Source of the DNA: Pictodentalium vernedei
Lineage: Eukaryota > Mollusca > Scaphopoda > Dentaliida > Dentaliidae
DNA: 64,000 bases
Direction: 5' to 3'
Assembly: GCA_031216915.1 (NCBI GenBank)
Contig: CM062296.1
Coordinates: forward strand, 450,368,287 to 450,432,286
The notes below the pieces were generated by a model. It worked only from the letters and a program-made list of their open reading frames with translations. It was not told the origin of the DNA and did not search any database. Positions within the stretch are counted from its first letter, which is position 1, and every line of letters starts with the position of its first letter. The position numbers and the translations under genes were made by a program. Positions 1 through 10,935 of the stretch are shown here, one piece after another.

Positions 1-386
1 TGTCAGGGCAGTCACTGTAAATAAGTTTGTGTAAAGGAGTAAACCGCTAGGTAATCAACTGAAAACACAAAAGTTATATAATAATTTCCTTGATACACAA
101 GTGACCTCATGAACAACAATTTGGTTTGTACTTTCATTTCAAATGACGACAAAGGGAATGAGTATCGATTCAACACGAGAGTTTCATATAAAAGCCATGA
201 AAATACCTCCGAGACGGAATTCCGATTGGGTTTGAAAAAAATTGCCACAAACTTTTCCTCCACTGTTGGAGACGTGAATAGTAAGATTTCCGAATTTAGA
301 CTAAAATGATTTGTCTGCCATATAAGATGAGTTACGTCCTAGAATACTGCATGATGAAAAATCTCAAATATTCAAAAGTACTGGTA
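1..386. other. No gene recognised
   Basis: The only open frame of note is a 66-codon plus-strand ORF at 109-309 (starts MNNNLVCTF). It has no motif I recognise and overlaps an unrelated minus-strand ORF. I see no splice context, promoter or repeat that supports either. Confidence 0.4.
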
Positions 387-663
387 ATTTATTTATTTAT
401 TTATTGGTGTTTAAGGTCGACGAGCAACTGTCAGCTCCTCAACATTCTAACTCTGTTCAAGCTCCACTCAAGCAGGGTTACAGCGGTTGAAGACATGTGC
501 ACCATAGACGTGCAGTACGCCTTAGTACACGACGTCATCATGCCCCATGTATGCAACCGGGATAAAGTGCCTTGCCCAAGAACACATCGCGGGTAGTCCC
601 GGTAGGGATCGAACTCGGGACAAATTACTGGTAAAGATACTGAACGCCCCTTTACCCAACCCA
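387..663 (-). mobile_element. SINE copy, internally deleted
   Basis: This is a minus-strand copy of the SINE that dominates the window. The tail appears as (ATTT)n at the left. The shared body follows (ACGTGCAGTACGCCTTAGTA, then CCTTGCCCAAG). A tRNA-like head sits at the right, with a box-B-like GTTCGATCCCT on the minus strand near 610. The segment between tail and body is shorter than in full copies. The head differs from that of the 18.3 kb copy. Confidence 0.75.
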
Positions 664-1252
664 AATCCCAGACGACACTTGAATCGTTTATATCTACAAA
701 ATCATGTATGTTTGTCTCGGTTCCAATGAGAGGCCATAAGTTACGTTTTTGAGATTGGAAAAATAAAGTCTGAAAGGCTTTTTTTGACCAGTAAAGAGAA
801 AAATTCTTTTATTACACAACCATTACACTTTAAATCCTTGTATTCAACGGGATCGCCGCTATGATATAAATGATTCTGTATTCAACGGATGATATACAAG
901 CCGGAACTTTTTTACCGCACCGTTTAGTTACGCTTCGAAAAGTTTCCAAATTTCGTTAAACAATCATCGGCCGTCTGTCGCATAGTGTGAAAATGAAAAC
1001 GTCCAAAGCAAAATAAAGTCGGTTCACAAAAAATTAGCCAAAAATGAGATAATATTGTTAAAAAACCCAATCATTTCCAAACAGAACATTAACCCAGTCC
1101 CGTGGCCGTCTCGTTTTGTGGATCCCATTATATCTAAATTGGTCAACTTTATTTCGGTAAATCTTCGTACATCTTGTCATGCTTCGAACTTCTTTTAAAA
1201 ACGTTTCTCCCAGCTGTTTTGAAAATCTACACATATTTGTACTTATATTTGT
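664..1252. other. No gene recognised
   Basis: AT-rich sequence with no supported coding region. A 71-codon minus-strand ORF at 1058-1273 runs into the hairpin to its right and has no known motif. Confidence 0.4.
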
Positions 1253-1332
1253 ACTAACAGTAATGGCCACCAAATGATTAGGAGTGAATGGGCATATTCA
1301 CGCCTAACAATTTGGTGGCTATTACTGTTAGT
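1253..1332. repeat. 80-bp hairpin (foldback repeat)
   Basis: Left arm beginning ACTAACAGTAATGGCCACC is mirrored by a right arm ending GGTGGCTATTACTGTTAGT, with a short central spacer. The arms are about 36 bp and nearly perfect. It is probably a small foldback MITE, but no second copy is seen here. Confidence 0.8.
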
Positions 1333-1498
1333 AAACAGCGATACGAATTTCAACAAACACTGGTTCCGAAAAGGTTGTTTTGAATTTTTATCGATCCATT
1401 TGATCAGTGCAGCTTCAGTCAAAACAAACTCTTCACCGGGTTAAGCATCGGAATTAAAATTTGTTTATTTAAATGAATTTTAATGCATGGATTGTGTA

Positions 1499-1675
1499 AT
1501 AAACACAGAACGCGATGTGTGTTTGAATCGGTGGGTGTTTTACTGAACTCGTTGGAATGGCATAATCATATTTCGCGAGAGCCGCAGGCTCTTGTGAAAT
1601 ATGACTACGCCATTCCAACTCGTTACGTAAAACACCCACCGATTCAAAAACACATCGCGTTCTGTCTATTTATTG
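1499..1675. repeat. Long palindrome, about 85-bp arms
   Basis: The left arm starts AATAAACACAGAACGCG and the right arm ends CGCGTTCTGTCTATTTA. The two match over about 85 bp around a 3-base centre. The terminal motif AATAAACACAGAACG recurs in the palindrome at 57411-57545, so both probably belong to one foldback family. The 67-codon ORF across it is a by-product of the palindrome. Confidence 0.85.
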
Positions 1676-1784
1676 AATTGGGATAGCTGGATGGCATAGA
1701 TGGCCTAACTTCATCGACAACTATAAGATGTATCATAAATTGCGACATTCATTTTAAAAACTGTGAAATATACTAGTATGGTGG

Positions 1785-2033
1785 TTAACTGGTAAAGTGC
1801 TGGAAGCCCATTTTGGGCTTTATTCTGAAGTGCAGGTGCTTCAACTTAAATGCATCATTTTTGGTGGATGAGCATTATATTACCTTAGAAGTTAAATAGT
1901 TTTGTCTGTTAGGTTTTGCCTTATTACAATTCATGAGAGAATGCCTATAGGCACTCTCTCATGAATTGTAATGAGGCAAAGACACACGAACAAATTTTGA
2001 TGACCAAAAATAATTCAGCACTCTACCAGTTAA
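1785..2033. mobile_element. MITE family A, copy 1
   Basis: Terminal inverted repeats read TTAACTGGTAAAGTGCTGG at the left and CAGCACTCTACCAGTTAA at the right. The interior carries a near-perfect hairpin at about 1925-1982 (TTACAATTCATGAGAGAATG and its complement). There is no coding capacity. Related copies lie at 5041-5280 and 51102-51356. The hairpin also occurs inside the larger repeats at 33032 and 58012. Confidence 0.85.
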
Positions 2034-3045
2034 ATAAAAAAAAAACGAATTTGTGTTTCTGATATGTCTGTGTTTCGCACAAAGCTCCTCGATAAATCCA
2101 ACCGATGATGTCACTCTTTACCACCCCGGAATTTGGAACGCAGTTCTAAACCCGAATGCTAAAGTCGGGAACCCAAGGCGCCTCGTATTTCCTACATACA
2201 TTTGCAATTGCAGGTGCTGTGGGCTCATACATTTCACCCTAATAACTTGATGGGCTGTTAATTGAAATTTCATCAAAACGGGAGACCAATGCTCTTCGTC
2301 CTGTAACTACCATTTGAATTTATCTTACGATGACATGCAGTTCAAATCTCGTCATAAGATTCTTATAACGCGATAACAAATGAATCCCGAAGCACTCTGT
2401 TGGAATCTATCATAATGGAAATCCGATTTTCTACGACAACGTCAAGTCAAATAATTCTGCAATTTTCAGCCAATTTAAACAGAGGGGCTGGTTTATGTGA
2501 TTTACTGCTTAATCAAAATGATGTTTATTGAACACAGAGTACTCTGAAAACACGCGCACGCTTGTCAAGTGTGATATTGATAGGCAATCGTTTATTTAAA
2601 GTCTTGGTCCTCATTTTATAAATTTGCAGGCTCATCCAGTCACATGGGTTGGAATCCTCTTACATTTTTCCAGAAGAAAATAAATGCATATTTTCAGAAT
2701 GAAAACTAATAATTGATGGTAAGAATTACACGTCGAAGATGTGAATCATAGAAAGTCGCCATTGCCTCATTCAATAACCGTTTTTTCCATCCAAAAAAGC
2801 AGCTTACGCTAAAACAAGGCCACCAAGCTCGTTCACTAAAAGCTATACAATATTCTATCACAATATCTTTAGCGAAGGTTCATAAGCTTTCACCGGGAAG
2901 ATATCTTCCTAAATCGATTCAGGCGGGTTCGGATCGACACTTCTAGAATCGTCCGGATGTTCTAATAAATGCATTCGTCTAGTCAGTATCAAGTATTAGC
3001 TTAGTGTCTCTTTTAATAAACCGCGTAATCACATTATCGCCTTCT
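2034..3045. other. No gene recognised
   Basis: Unassigned AT-rich sequence. I see no ORF with a recognisable domain and no clear repeat structure. Confidence 0.4.
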
Positions 3046-3105
3046 GAGTGCAATAAGGCGCCACATGCAATGCTTTAGCATTGCAGGTGGTGCCTTGTTT
3101 CACTC
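3046..3105. repeat. Hairpin family G, copy 1
   Basis: Arms GAGTGCAATAAGGCGCCACA and TGGTGCCTTGTTTCACTC continue to a centre of two bases, about 29 bp each. A sister hairpin with the same outline lies at 33675-33746. The two differ by many compensating changes, so both are old. Confidence 0.8.
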
Positions 3106-3949
3106 AAGGGATGTTGTCTTGGCATCTATCTTTACAATCAGATATTTTGTTGTAATACTCTGCTTTACTCCATGAGAGCGGATACGGCCTTAGTACACCA
3201 AATAGCCCCTTATACAATACTTTACCCCATATGCACGAATATGGAAATAAATACTCCAAATAACCCATTTTAAAAGACTGCCACGATAAAGTGTATTGTC
3301 CCCAAACATCTTGATATACTAGGATAACACCCTCATGTACCATGTTTTCTGGGACAATACCTGAATGTATCCTTCTATAAGGCGGCAAGCAGAACTCTAT
3401 AGATTCTAGGTATATTAGTGGTACCGGGCCGCCCGCGACGATTTGGTAGAACTCTATTGATTTCCCTGATAAAAAAGCCCTGTGATTTTTGGCGAAAATA
3501 TTTTTAAAATTAGGGAAGGCGAGTATAGGTATAAAACAACGTTTTTATAAAATATCATCCAACGAGCAATAGAAAACCGATCGACATATGAATAATATTA
3601 CGTTTAGATGCACACTCAATGAAGATGAAAATGTAAGTGATGTATTTTATGTTTGTAAAACTTTTAATAAGACATGGTACAATAGTTTAATTGATAAACT
3701 AAAGAAAGACTTTGAGTTTATACACTGAATGAAATTGGTAATACCGGTGAACTCCTTAAATTGTTTTTGTTTTTATTTTGCGAAGAGTGGTGGTAAATTC
3801 GAATACATCGTTTTGGAAGTCAATCACTTCAGAGTTCCGTTGAAGCATTGTTTTTTCTCATACATATCAGGATATAACCTTAGATTCTTACATTGAAACG
3901 CGAGAATTAACCCATTGCTCAATACGTTACGGCTTTGTACGAACCGCCA
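3106..3949. other. No gene recognised
   Basis: A 94-codon minus-strand ORF (3104-3388) and a 46-codon plus-strand ORF (about 3588-3728, starting MNNITFRCTL) are present. Neither shows a known motif. Both are within the length range expected by chance in AT-rich DNA. Confidence 0.35.
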
Positions 3950-4055
3950 CCCTGTCTTGCACAAAGAAAAAACCCAGTTACCCTGGGCGGGGTTCGAACC
4001 GAGGACCATTCGATTTAAAGTCCAGTGCTGTACTCACGGAGCCACTGCGCATCCT
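3950..4055 (-). mobile_element. tRNA-like SINE head fragment
   Basis: On the minus strand this reads like a tRNA gene: GCAGTGGCTCCGTGAGTAC resembles box A and GGTTCGAACCCC matches box B. No cloverleaf closes cleanly, and it runs into non-tRNA sequence (TTTTTTCTTTGTGCAAGACA). It is therefore a SINE head, not a functional tRNA. It differs from the heads at 18.3 and 53.9 kb. Confidence 0.6.
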
Positions 4056-4169
4056 GAAGGGAAAAAATTCTGATAGGGCACGTGGGGCTGTGTACCCTGC
4101 CATTCCTAAAAACTAATAGTGTTTGCTAGTTTATAACCGCGATCGGACCTTCTTCGATTTAATTAATTA

Positions 4170-4290
4170 TCTGGCTCCCCGTCCGGGACGACCCGCGTTG
4201 TGTCCTTGGGCAAGGTACTTTATCCCGGTTGCCTACGTAGGGACACGATGACGCCGTGTACTGAACATGGCTGGGGGAATTTCAACCCGT
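4170..4290 (+). mobile_element. SINE body fragment
   Basis: It contains the SINE body signature GTGTCCTTGGGCAAGG, followed by GACACGATGACGCCGTGTAC. The 3' half and tail are missing. It lies 115 bp from the oppositely oriented head fragment and may be part of the same rearranged insertion. Confidence 0.65.
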
Positions 4291-5040
4291 TCTACACAAT
4301 TATTTACGTAAAAAAGCTTGTTGTCCTTGATTAGACAAGAAGGTAAATACCAAACTGGGAACGGGGGTCTGTAATAATTTCATCGTGCATCATTATAGAG
4401 CTGTAGGATTAAATTCTCCTCAACTTCCCTACAAATAAATGAAAGAGACTCATCCATTTTTCTGGCAGTAGTAGTGAATAAAATATTCAGGACTTTGGGG
4501 TTAAAGAGTCAGGCTTGTCATTTTCAAAATGAAAGGTGCGCAATGGCGACTCGCCTTAAATGAACTTAGGAAGGTCATATTGACCCACCTTAATTTGACA
4601 CAGGGAGACTCACTTGAGATTGATAATATTACCATTATCAAAGCATCTTATTGCTGGGTTGTGCATGTAGTATCTGACGTAATTTTGAAAAATGCAATAA
4701 TTTCTTGCAGAACATATCAGGATTTCTACCTGAATTGTGTATGTAGTCAGACAATTATAGTCAGTATCAGACCAGTAAGCAAATTGGCTACCAGTTAGTC
4801 TTTGTGAGAACCCTACGTGAATTGAGTGTTATCAATAATTAACTGAACAAAAGAACGATTTATTATTCATTGGATGACTGTCACGGCCGCAGAAAACTTT
4901 CGAACCAACGACGTGCTGGGTCACACTGGAGTTTTCTTCTTTTTGTCAAGGGGAGGGGGATAATTTTGTTGTTTAAGGATGAGAGTATAGTACTTTATTA
5001 TTTACAACCAAACATTAATGAACTTTACGTCATTTTTTTA
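4291..5040. other. No gene recognised
   Basis: An 89-codon ORF (4529-4798) and an 81-codon ORF (4870-5115) occur on the plus strand. The second reads into the MITE to its right. Neither has a recognisable domain. Confidence 0.4.
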
Positions 5041-5280
5041 TTAACTGGTAGTGTGTTAAATTATTTTTGGTCATCAGAATTTGTTCGCATGTCTTTGCTT
5101 CGTTGCAATTTATGAGAGAGTGCCAATAGGCACTCTCTCATAAATTGTAACAAGGCATATAGAAACAGACTAAATAATTTCACTTCAAAGACAACGCGAA
5201 GCACATCCACCGAATATGAGGTGTCTTTAGGCTGTGGTTCCTGTACTTCAGATTAAAGCTTCCAGCCCTTTACCAGTTGA
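5041..5280. mobile_element. MITE family A, copy 2 (inverted)
   Basis: TTAACTGGTA at the left and TACCAGTTGA at the right frame the family-A hairpin. The hairpin spans about 5100-5157 (TTGCAATTTATGAGAGAGTG and its complement). Orientation is opposite to copy 1. Interior similarity to copy 1 is clear but diverged. Confidence 0.8.
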
Positions 5281-5465
5281 TAATTAATTTATTATTGTTT
5301 ATTAATAATTACGTCCTACAGCTCTATGATCGCAAAGGTGTTCTTCTATCGATCGGATCACGATTGGGGTCTGGTCGCGACACATTTACACTCATGGCCC
5401 TAGAATGCATTTACAAAATCAAAACTGAATTATCAAAAGGAAAACGAAAATAGTATTTATATATT

Positions 5466-5572
5466 TGTGACGGAATATTCATTTCCTTTACCACTAGTAA
5501 AATTCTAGAGTGTTTGTGTATTTGTGACGGAATATATTCGCATTTCCTTTACCACTAGTAAAATTCAACAGT
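5466..5572. repeat. Two-copy direct repeat, about 60-bp period
   Basis: GTGACGGAATAT followed by CATTTCCTTTACCACTAG occurs twice, at about 5467 and 5526, as a simple local tandem duplication. The stretch 5340-5640 also carries weakly inverted ends (ATCGATCGGATCACGATTGG and its diverged complement near 5600) and may be a decayed MITE. Confidence 0.6.
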
Positions 5573-5640
5573 GTTTATGCCGGAAACACGAACAAAGAAT
5601 TATGACCAGATCGCAATCCGGTCGAAGTTCTATGTCCGTT

Positions 5641-6256
5641 ATTGTTGTACTGTACATCCATCTAGGCTATTAGTAATATCCATAAAAAGTATAACACCTG
5701 CAATAAGATAGAAATATTGAAAGATGAATATTACTGACTAACACGCAGCAAATTCCAACCCATGCTTTATACGCCGGCTATCATCTCAGCGTTAGGAATG
5801 CAAGACAAAGCGAATGGAAATCACACCGTATTTATAATCGAACGAATAGTCCAGTGTTTTCATGGCAATAGAGGATAGAACCGAAAGCTCTACAATGCCC
5901 TATCACTGTATCTACTCTTTGTTCAGGATAGTAGCATGTTGTATTGAAAAAAGATAGAGCACGAAATATCCTTTAGGCAATTGTTAGCGTTACGTTTGAT
6001 TTTGATGCTTATACAATTGAGACCTTTCAGATGCTAGATGCCTGTCTGCGCAAAAGGTGAAAGCAGGTATTAGAATCTGCAATGCTGTGTATAGCACCGC
6101 GAATTACCGAAATCAAATAATTAGCCTACTGCCTTTCTCCGAAGTGTATAAAAAAATTAAGGGAGGCATAGAGAGAGAAATTTCAATAAAATAAGCCAGC
6201 CGAATCGTTTCAATGATAGGTTTTAAATGTACCACTTTCTTATTCTTTGCTTGTGC
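5641..6256. other. No gene recognised
   Basis: Unassigned sequence. The 74-codon minus-strand ORF at 6113-6337 reads into the transposon terminus at 6264 and is not a credible gene. Confidence 0.4.
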
Positions 6257-6263
6257 ACGCCCT

Positions 6264-6580
6264 GTTACAACCGATAATGTTACAACGCCGCATAATGTTA
6301 CACCAACGCATAATGTTACAAAAAATGTAGTAAACAACCGATAATGTTATAAACTCCGCATAATGTTATAACTTTTTTCAACCCGTTATGTTATAAAAAT
6401 CGACGCATAATGTTATAACTTTTTTCAACCCGTTATGTTACAACAAATTAACCGATAATGTTATAACTTCTGTATACTAATTCCAGTTACAGCTTTTGTA
6501 GATGGACTTTACCACTTACCATTTATTGCCGCATAAAGGTATGTAATATTTATACTGAAGGTTTCTGCTCTGGTTAAGGC
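6264..6580 (+). repeat. Left TIR with subterminal motif array
   Basis: CGATAATGTTACAAC, GCATAATGTTA and CCCGTTATGTTATAA variants repeat at intervals of about 15-30 bases from 6264 to about 6470. A non-repetitive portion follows to GCTCTGGTTAAGGC. Such arrays in other transposons are transposase binding sites; that role is inferred here. Confidence 0.85.
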
Positions 6581-7581
6581 ACGTGTCCCCATAACAACAC
6601 GCGCTGCGCATACGCACTCCTACCACCTATTATCACGATAACATCACAACATGGCCACCCCCGTGCACTATCATGACAACCCAACATGACCGCCCAATCA
6701 CGTGATATGACGTCACTTCCGGGGTCCTGCTCGGGGTCCTACAAAATGGCTCATTTTCAACATGCATAACTACTTAACACCATCACCAACACCGCCACAA
6801 CACCAATATCAACACAACTCCTCCTCCACAATCTCCTCCTTCTCCCTATACTGCCTGTTCTAGTGATTCCGCCTTTTCCAGAACCTGTAATCCCAAATTC
6901 ATCACTTCCACTCCTTCCAACATCTCCACCATCTATATTATCATACCGTCTAGCACTACTCTCTTATAGTATTCTCAGGTAGCCTTGTCTGCACAATCAC
7001 CCTGATGTACTAATACATGACCTCCTCTCTTCCTCAGCCTAATCCCTGCCCACCCCTTTCAGTCCTCCTAAACCCCATTCCTCTTCCTACCCAGTCTCGC
7101 ATCTTATTCTTCGGCTTCCGTGCGACACTACCAACCTGCCACATCCACCATATGTACCTCGCTCCATCCAACTTTTTGGCCTCTTTTAACTCCACCTAAT
7201 TTTTGTTCACTGTTGGTTGTTAAAATGTCAAAATAATGAACAATAAGATATTCTTATGATTAAGAAATATGAGACAAATGAGTTTTAGATGCCCAAAACA
7301 AGCAGAAACAGAGGCATTTGTCCATCCCCAAAGGCGTCAGGGGACTATGGTACATTACATTTCTGGAAGCGGAGACTACGTATGTTGCACGTACCAACCG
7401 GATAAAATAGCACCCCTTCTCCACCACCCCCGCCTTCACCATGCTGGGCACTGGATGATCATGGTAATGGAGTCACACGATTGAGTTACCAGGATAATCC
7501 GCGTCTATGTAACGTGACCAGGTCATTCTATGAGAAACAGATCCCCGGGAGTTGGGCGGGGGGGGGGGGGGGTGTCTCTTC
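6581..7581. other. Internal region of the 1.6-kb element
   Basis: About 6775-7200 is strongly pyrimidine-rich on the plus strand (CTCCTCC, CCTTCTCCC and similar). A run of about 15 G lies at 7558-7572. Short ORFs at 7017-7199 and 7269-7484 lack known domains. The stretch 6590-6730 (AACAACACGCGC, then TCACAACATGG, then ATGACAACCCAACA) resembles 44800-44930, so part of this interior is a repeated sequence. Confidence 0.6.
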
Positions 7582-7898
7582 GCCTTAACCAGAGCAGAAA
7601 CCTTTAGTATAAATATTACATACCTTTATGCGGCAATAAATGGTAAGTGGTAAAGTCCATCTACAATAGCTGTAACTGGAATTAGCATACAGAAGTTATA
7701 ACATTATCGGATAATTTATTGTAACATAACGGGTTGAAAAAAGTTATAACATTATGCGTCGATTTTTATAACATAACGGGTTGAAAAAAGTTATAACATT
7801 ATGCGGAGTTTATAACATTATCGGTTGTTTACTACATTTTTTGTAACATTATGCGTTGGTATAACATTATGCGGCGTTGTAACATTATCGGTTGTAAC
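7582..7898 (-). repeat. Right TIR with subterminal motif array
   Basis: Reverse complement of the left TIR, the same length by my count, with the same ordered set of AATGTTAYAA motifs. The low divergence between the two ends suggests a fairly recent insertion or a recent correction of one end by the other. Confidence 0.85.
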
Positions 7899-8069
7899 AC
7901 GCCCTGCCTGGGGTTATTATAAGGTTAAACACAGTAGACAGAGTGAAAATGATTCAAAACGTCACACTCTCTCTCCGAGTGGAATGCTGTTCATTTTGAC
8001 TTGATAAATGATTGCTCTTTATCCATGAGATGATTTGTTCTTGGATAATCGACATTCGCGCAGATTACT

Positions 8070-8322
8070 TGTATCAGTATCAGTACCGACACCGTGGACA
8101 ATTTCCACGGGTGGGCAATATTTGCACGGGCGCAATAATATTAGATACCAAACATTAATTATTGGAATAATTATTAACAATTTAATTAATGAATCATCGG
8201 GTACAACCCGGGGCTTCATTAATTACAGTTTTGCTGATGATGATTTTATTACCTGGTAAACGCGGGTGTGGACATCACTACCCACGTGTGGATTACGACC
8301 AATCCACGACTACTGTACTGTA
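8070..8322. mobile_element. MITE family B, copy 1
   Basis: The right end, read on the minus strand, is TACAGTACAGTAGTCGTGGA followed by TGGTCGTAATCCAC. The left end carries CCGTGGACAATTTCCACGGG. The centre is AT-rich (AATTAATTAATG type). Copies at 35176-35412 and 58616-58830 share ends and centre. No coding capacity. Confidence 0.8.
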
Positions 8323-8448
8323 GCTGAATTTATTGAAATGGAAAAAATACATATCAAAGTATTCTGCAAGTTCTAGTCGGCGTCTGCATACAACCCGGTG
8401 TAATGTACCTGGACGCGAGCGTGTGAATGCCCTTCATGTTACATATAG

Positions 8449-8590
8449 AATAAACGTATAGTGTTTTCAAATAAAAAATTATTCTACGAGAAGGATTAAC
8501 AATGAAACCGACGAGCTTCTGGCGAGTCAGTTTCATTCTTAATTCTTCGAGTAGAATACAGTTTTTGCTTGTAAACACTATACGTTTATT
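8449..8590. repeat. Long palindrome, about 60-bp arms
   Basis: AATAAACGTATAGTGTTT at the left pairs with AAACACTATACGTTTATT at the right. Pairing continues inward to AATGAAAC and GTTTCATT around a loop of about 20 bases. The 74-codon minus-strand ORF overlapping it is a by-product. Confidence 0.8.
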
Positions 8591-9409
8591 TTGTTTATCC
8601 CATAAATCTTTTACAGGGCAGTCGAGGCGAAATCGTGGTGTAACTCGCTACAAAACACAGCGAGAAGTGAGGCGCACATAGGTCCATTTCGATGACAAGC
8701 AAAATTGCCAAAAAAGGCGCAGTGATACATTTCTGACTATCTGACTAAACATAATTCCCCTACAAACTTGAGTTAAACTTGCAAAAATACTTTTAATAAA
8801 TGAACAATGTGTAGTGTTTTCTGCTGGAATTGTGTAATACTTTCAAAAAGGTTTAAAGAAAACAACAACTGAACTGTTAATTTTGCTACAAATGTACATG
8901 AATGCGGCTCTACCATAGAAATAAATTATTTCAGTGTTAAACCGACGGGAAAAATTTATCACCCTACAATGTGAATAAAGCAATAATTTATCCAAGGCTT
9001 TTTTTGTTCGAATAAACGGCCATTTATGTGATAAATAATTCAGAGTGCACACGGAACTTTGTTTCTGGAACGAGCAAAAATCATGTTATCCCATGGAGAC
9101 ACAAAAATATTTTAATATGCCGTTACTGTTCGTAATTATTCCAGGCAGAGTGCTAAATTGTTTTTATAACTGAAATTACAGGCCCTCTCAAATATAATAA
9201 ATCAAATCCCGATGAACACATTTAGGAAGTCCCCATAAAATGTTAACAAAAATTTACTGAAATCCACGTTCACAAAATAGCATTCCATTCTGGCGATGAA
9301 TATATTATTTTCATAGACAAAATGTACTCACTGGTATATAATTTAATTTCTGTCAACAATATGCGATTTACTTGCATATGATTGGTCGAGGAGAGTTTAT
9401 CATAACTCC
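8591..9409. other. No gene recognised
   Basis: AT-rich unassigned sequence. A 69-codon minus-strand ORF (8843-9052) has no known motif. Confidence 0.4.
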
Positions 9410-9651
9410 TTAACGCTGTGGATCCTGGTGGTATCTTCCACGTCAGTTCAATGACAACAATGGGATGAGTCCATATTCATTATTTGAGGGTAGACCAATT
9501 AATAATTTCAACGTGCCGCACTGGGGCTTTACGTTGAAAATATTGATTGGTCTACCCCAAACCTTCACTTAGCAGCCATCATACTTAATGTATGTATGCT
9601 GTATCATATTCCTGGGCCGGAAAAGCTGCATCTCGGCTTTAAAAGGGTTAA
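9410..9651. mobile_element. MITE family C, copy 1 (TTAA ends)
   Basis: The element is flanked by TTAA. It contains TCCTGGTGGTATCTTCCA near the left end, a central hairpin (AATTTCAACGTGCCGCACTG, then TACGTTGAAAATATTGATTG) between copies of GGTAGACCAAT and its complement, and TTTAAAAGGG at the right. Other copies start at 15278, 55250, 55706 and about 63391. TTAA with CCCTTT-type termini fits piggyBac-like MITEs; Kolobok is an alternative. Confidence 0.8.
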
Positions 9652-9825
9652 ATCGTAACATTTCATGTTTGTTACACCAAACAAACACCCCGTACTTGTC
9701 CAGCGAACAATGTATCGGTATTGAAACTGAGCAAGGCAATATTTATTACAATACTTCAAATTAATTTAATTTAACAAATTTATATTCATGTGGGCTGATC
9801 ATACTAGATTTCCTCTTGAGTTTGC

Positions 9826-9882
<57 letters not shown>

Positions 9883-9940
9883 TGGGGATTCACTACACTT
9901 TCGACAGCCAGGGTCACCTGATGTCGAATAACATTTACTT
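9826..9940 (-). repeat. (ATTT)n tract plus SINE 3' stub
   Basis: About 56 bases of TTTA/ATTT repeats are followed by AATGGGGATTCACTACACTT and CGACAGCCAGGGTCACCTG, the 3' end of the common SINE read in reverse. The insertion is severely 5'-truncated. Confidence 0.8.
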
Positions 9941-10100
9941 TGGTTGAAAATAAAACTGCTATCTAAAGTTGACACTAATATAATGCTATAAATGCTATAT
10001 AATGCTATAAATGACGAAGATTTCGACAGCATGGTGTACATTATAGTACAAGAAAGCACTTCAAATTAAAGTATAAACATTGAAATTAACCATCCGTAGC

Positions 10101-10354
10101 TTAACTCTTTACCGAAATGAATAGTAGACGGCATTTGCAAAAAGCATTCTTGAATAACTCATTTTTTTTTAAATTTTGTGTCTCCAAAACATACATTATA
10201 ACCCCTCGTTGGAACGAGCTCGACGAGCTCGTTCCAACGAGGGGTAATAACCTATGTTTTTGAGACAAAAAAAATAAAATATAATGAAAATTAATTGGCG
10301 ATTTTTGAGAATAGCGCTAGCCTTTTTTGGCCGTTACGTTGGGTAAAGGGTTAA
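10101..10354. mobile_element. MITE family D, copy 1 (TTAA ends)
   Basis: Bounded by TTAA, with GGGTAAAGGGTTAA at the right. The core is a near-perfect palindrome at about 10201-10245 (CCCCTCGTTGGAACGAGCTC and complement). It is flanked by a second inverted pair, GTCTCCAAAACATACATTAT and CCTATGTTTTTGAGACA. Non-coding. Full copies also lie at 12682 and 17358. Confidence 0.85.
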
Positions 10355-10631
10355 TTGGATTAAGAATGTCGGATGCACTTGTTAATTTTTGTAGGAGTAC
10401 AACTTAATACCCCGTCGCATAACATTCATTCTCTGATAAATCGAGAGATAATTCATTTAATTATTTGCTTTAATTTATTGGAGAATCTCTGTCTGGAAGC
10501 CCTCTCGAATATATTTAAATCAAAAACTGATAAAACGCAAAGACACCTCCGATAAATTTGTAACAAAGAATTTCACATTCACAAAAATATTCTATATTTT
10601 CAAAATCACACTCTAAGAATGCTAGTTAGCT

Positions 10632-10935
10632 TGTTTGTTTGTTTATGAGAGTTTAACGATATTTTCCACAGCCAAGCTTATATTGAGTCGGACAGTTTCA
10701 GAGATCGGGGGAAACATGAGAAGCTGGAGAGAACCACCCAGCAGCCGCAAGTAACTTTCGGATTTCCTGACTTACAATCTTGACACAGACAGGTTTAGCA
10801 TTGGTCGACCACAAGTGCACCCTCAACATGCTTAGTACACAAAACCACTTTGGCAAAAGATTCAAGTGTCTTGCTCAAGGACACAACGAAACGCTGAGAA
10901 TGGCTTAGGCTTAAATCGAATCCACTCTGCCCCAT
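10632..10935 (-). mobile_element. Degraded SINE copy
   Basis: Recognisable in order on the minus strand: tail side GAGAGTTTAACGATATTTTC, then GGAGAGAACCACC, AGTGCACCCTCAACATGC, and TGTCTTGCTCAAGGACACAA. The order matches the common SINE. Divergence is high, so this is an old copy. Confidence 0.65.

Larger units (their letters stand above)
6264..7898. mobile_element. Non-autonomous DNA transposon with 317-bp TIRs
   Basis: The element begins GTTACAACCGATAATG and ends with the complement. It is flanked by a perfect 7-bp duplication ACGCCCT (6257-6263 and 7899-7905). The inverted ends are 317 bp each (6264-6580 and 7582-7898) and differ at only a few positions. Each end carries about nine spaced copies of an AATGTTAYAA-type motif. 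The interior (about 1 kb) encodes no recognisable transposase. A 7-bp duplication would suit P-like or Dada-type elements, and long repetitive ends recall foldback or Mutator-like elements. I cannot assign a superfamily. Confidence 0.9.

Noticed and set aside
109-3728. Related small proteins starting MNN at 109 and 3588
   Set aside because: The shared start and a few residues are within chance. No longer alignment holds and neither has context.
3950-4055. Functional tRNA gene on the minus strand
   Set aside because: Box A- and B-like words occur, but no proper cloverleaf or acceptor stem forms, and the sequence runs on into SINE-like DNA.
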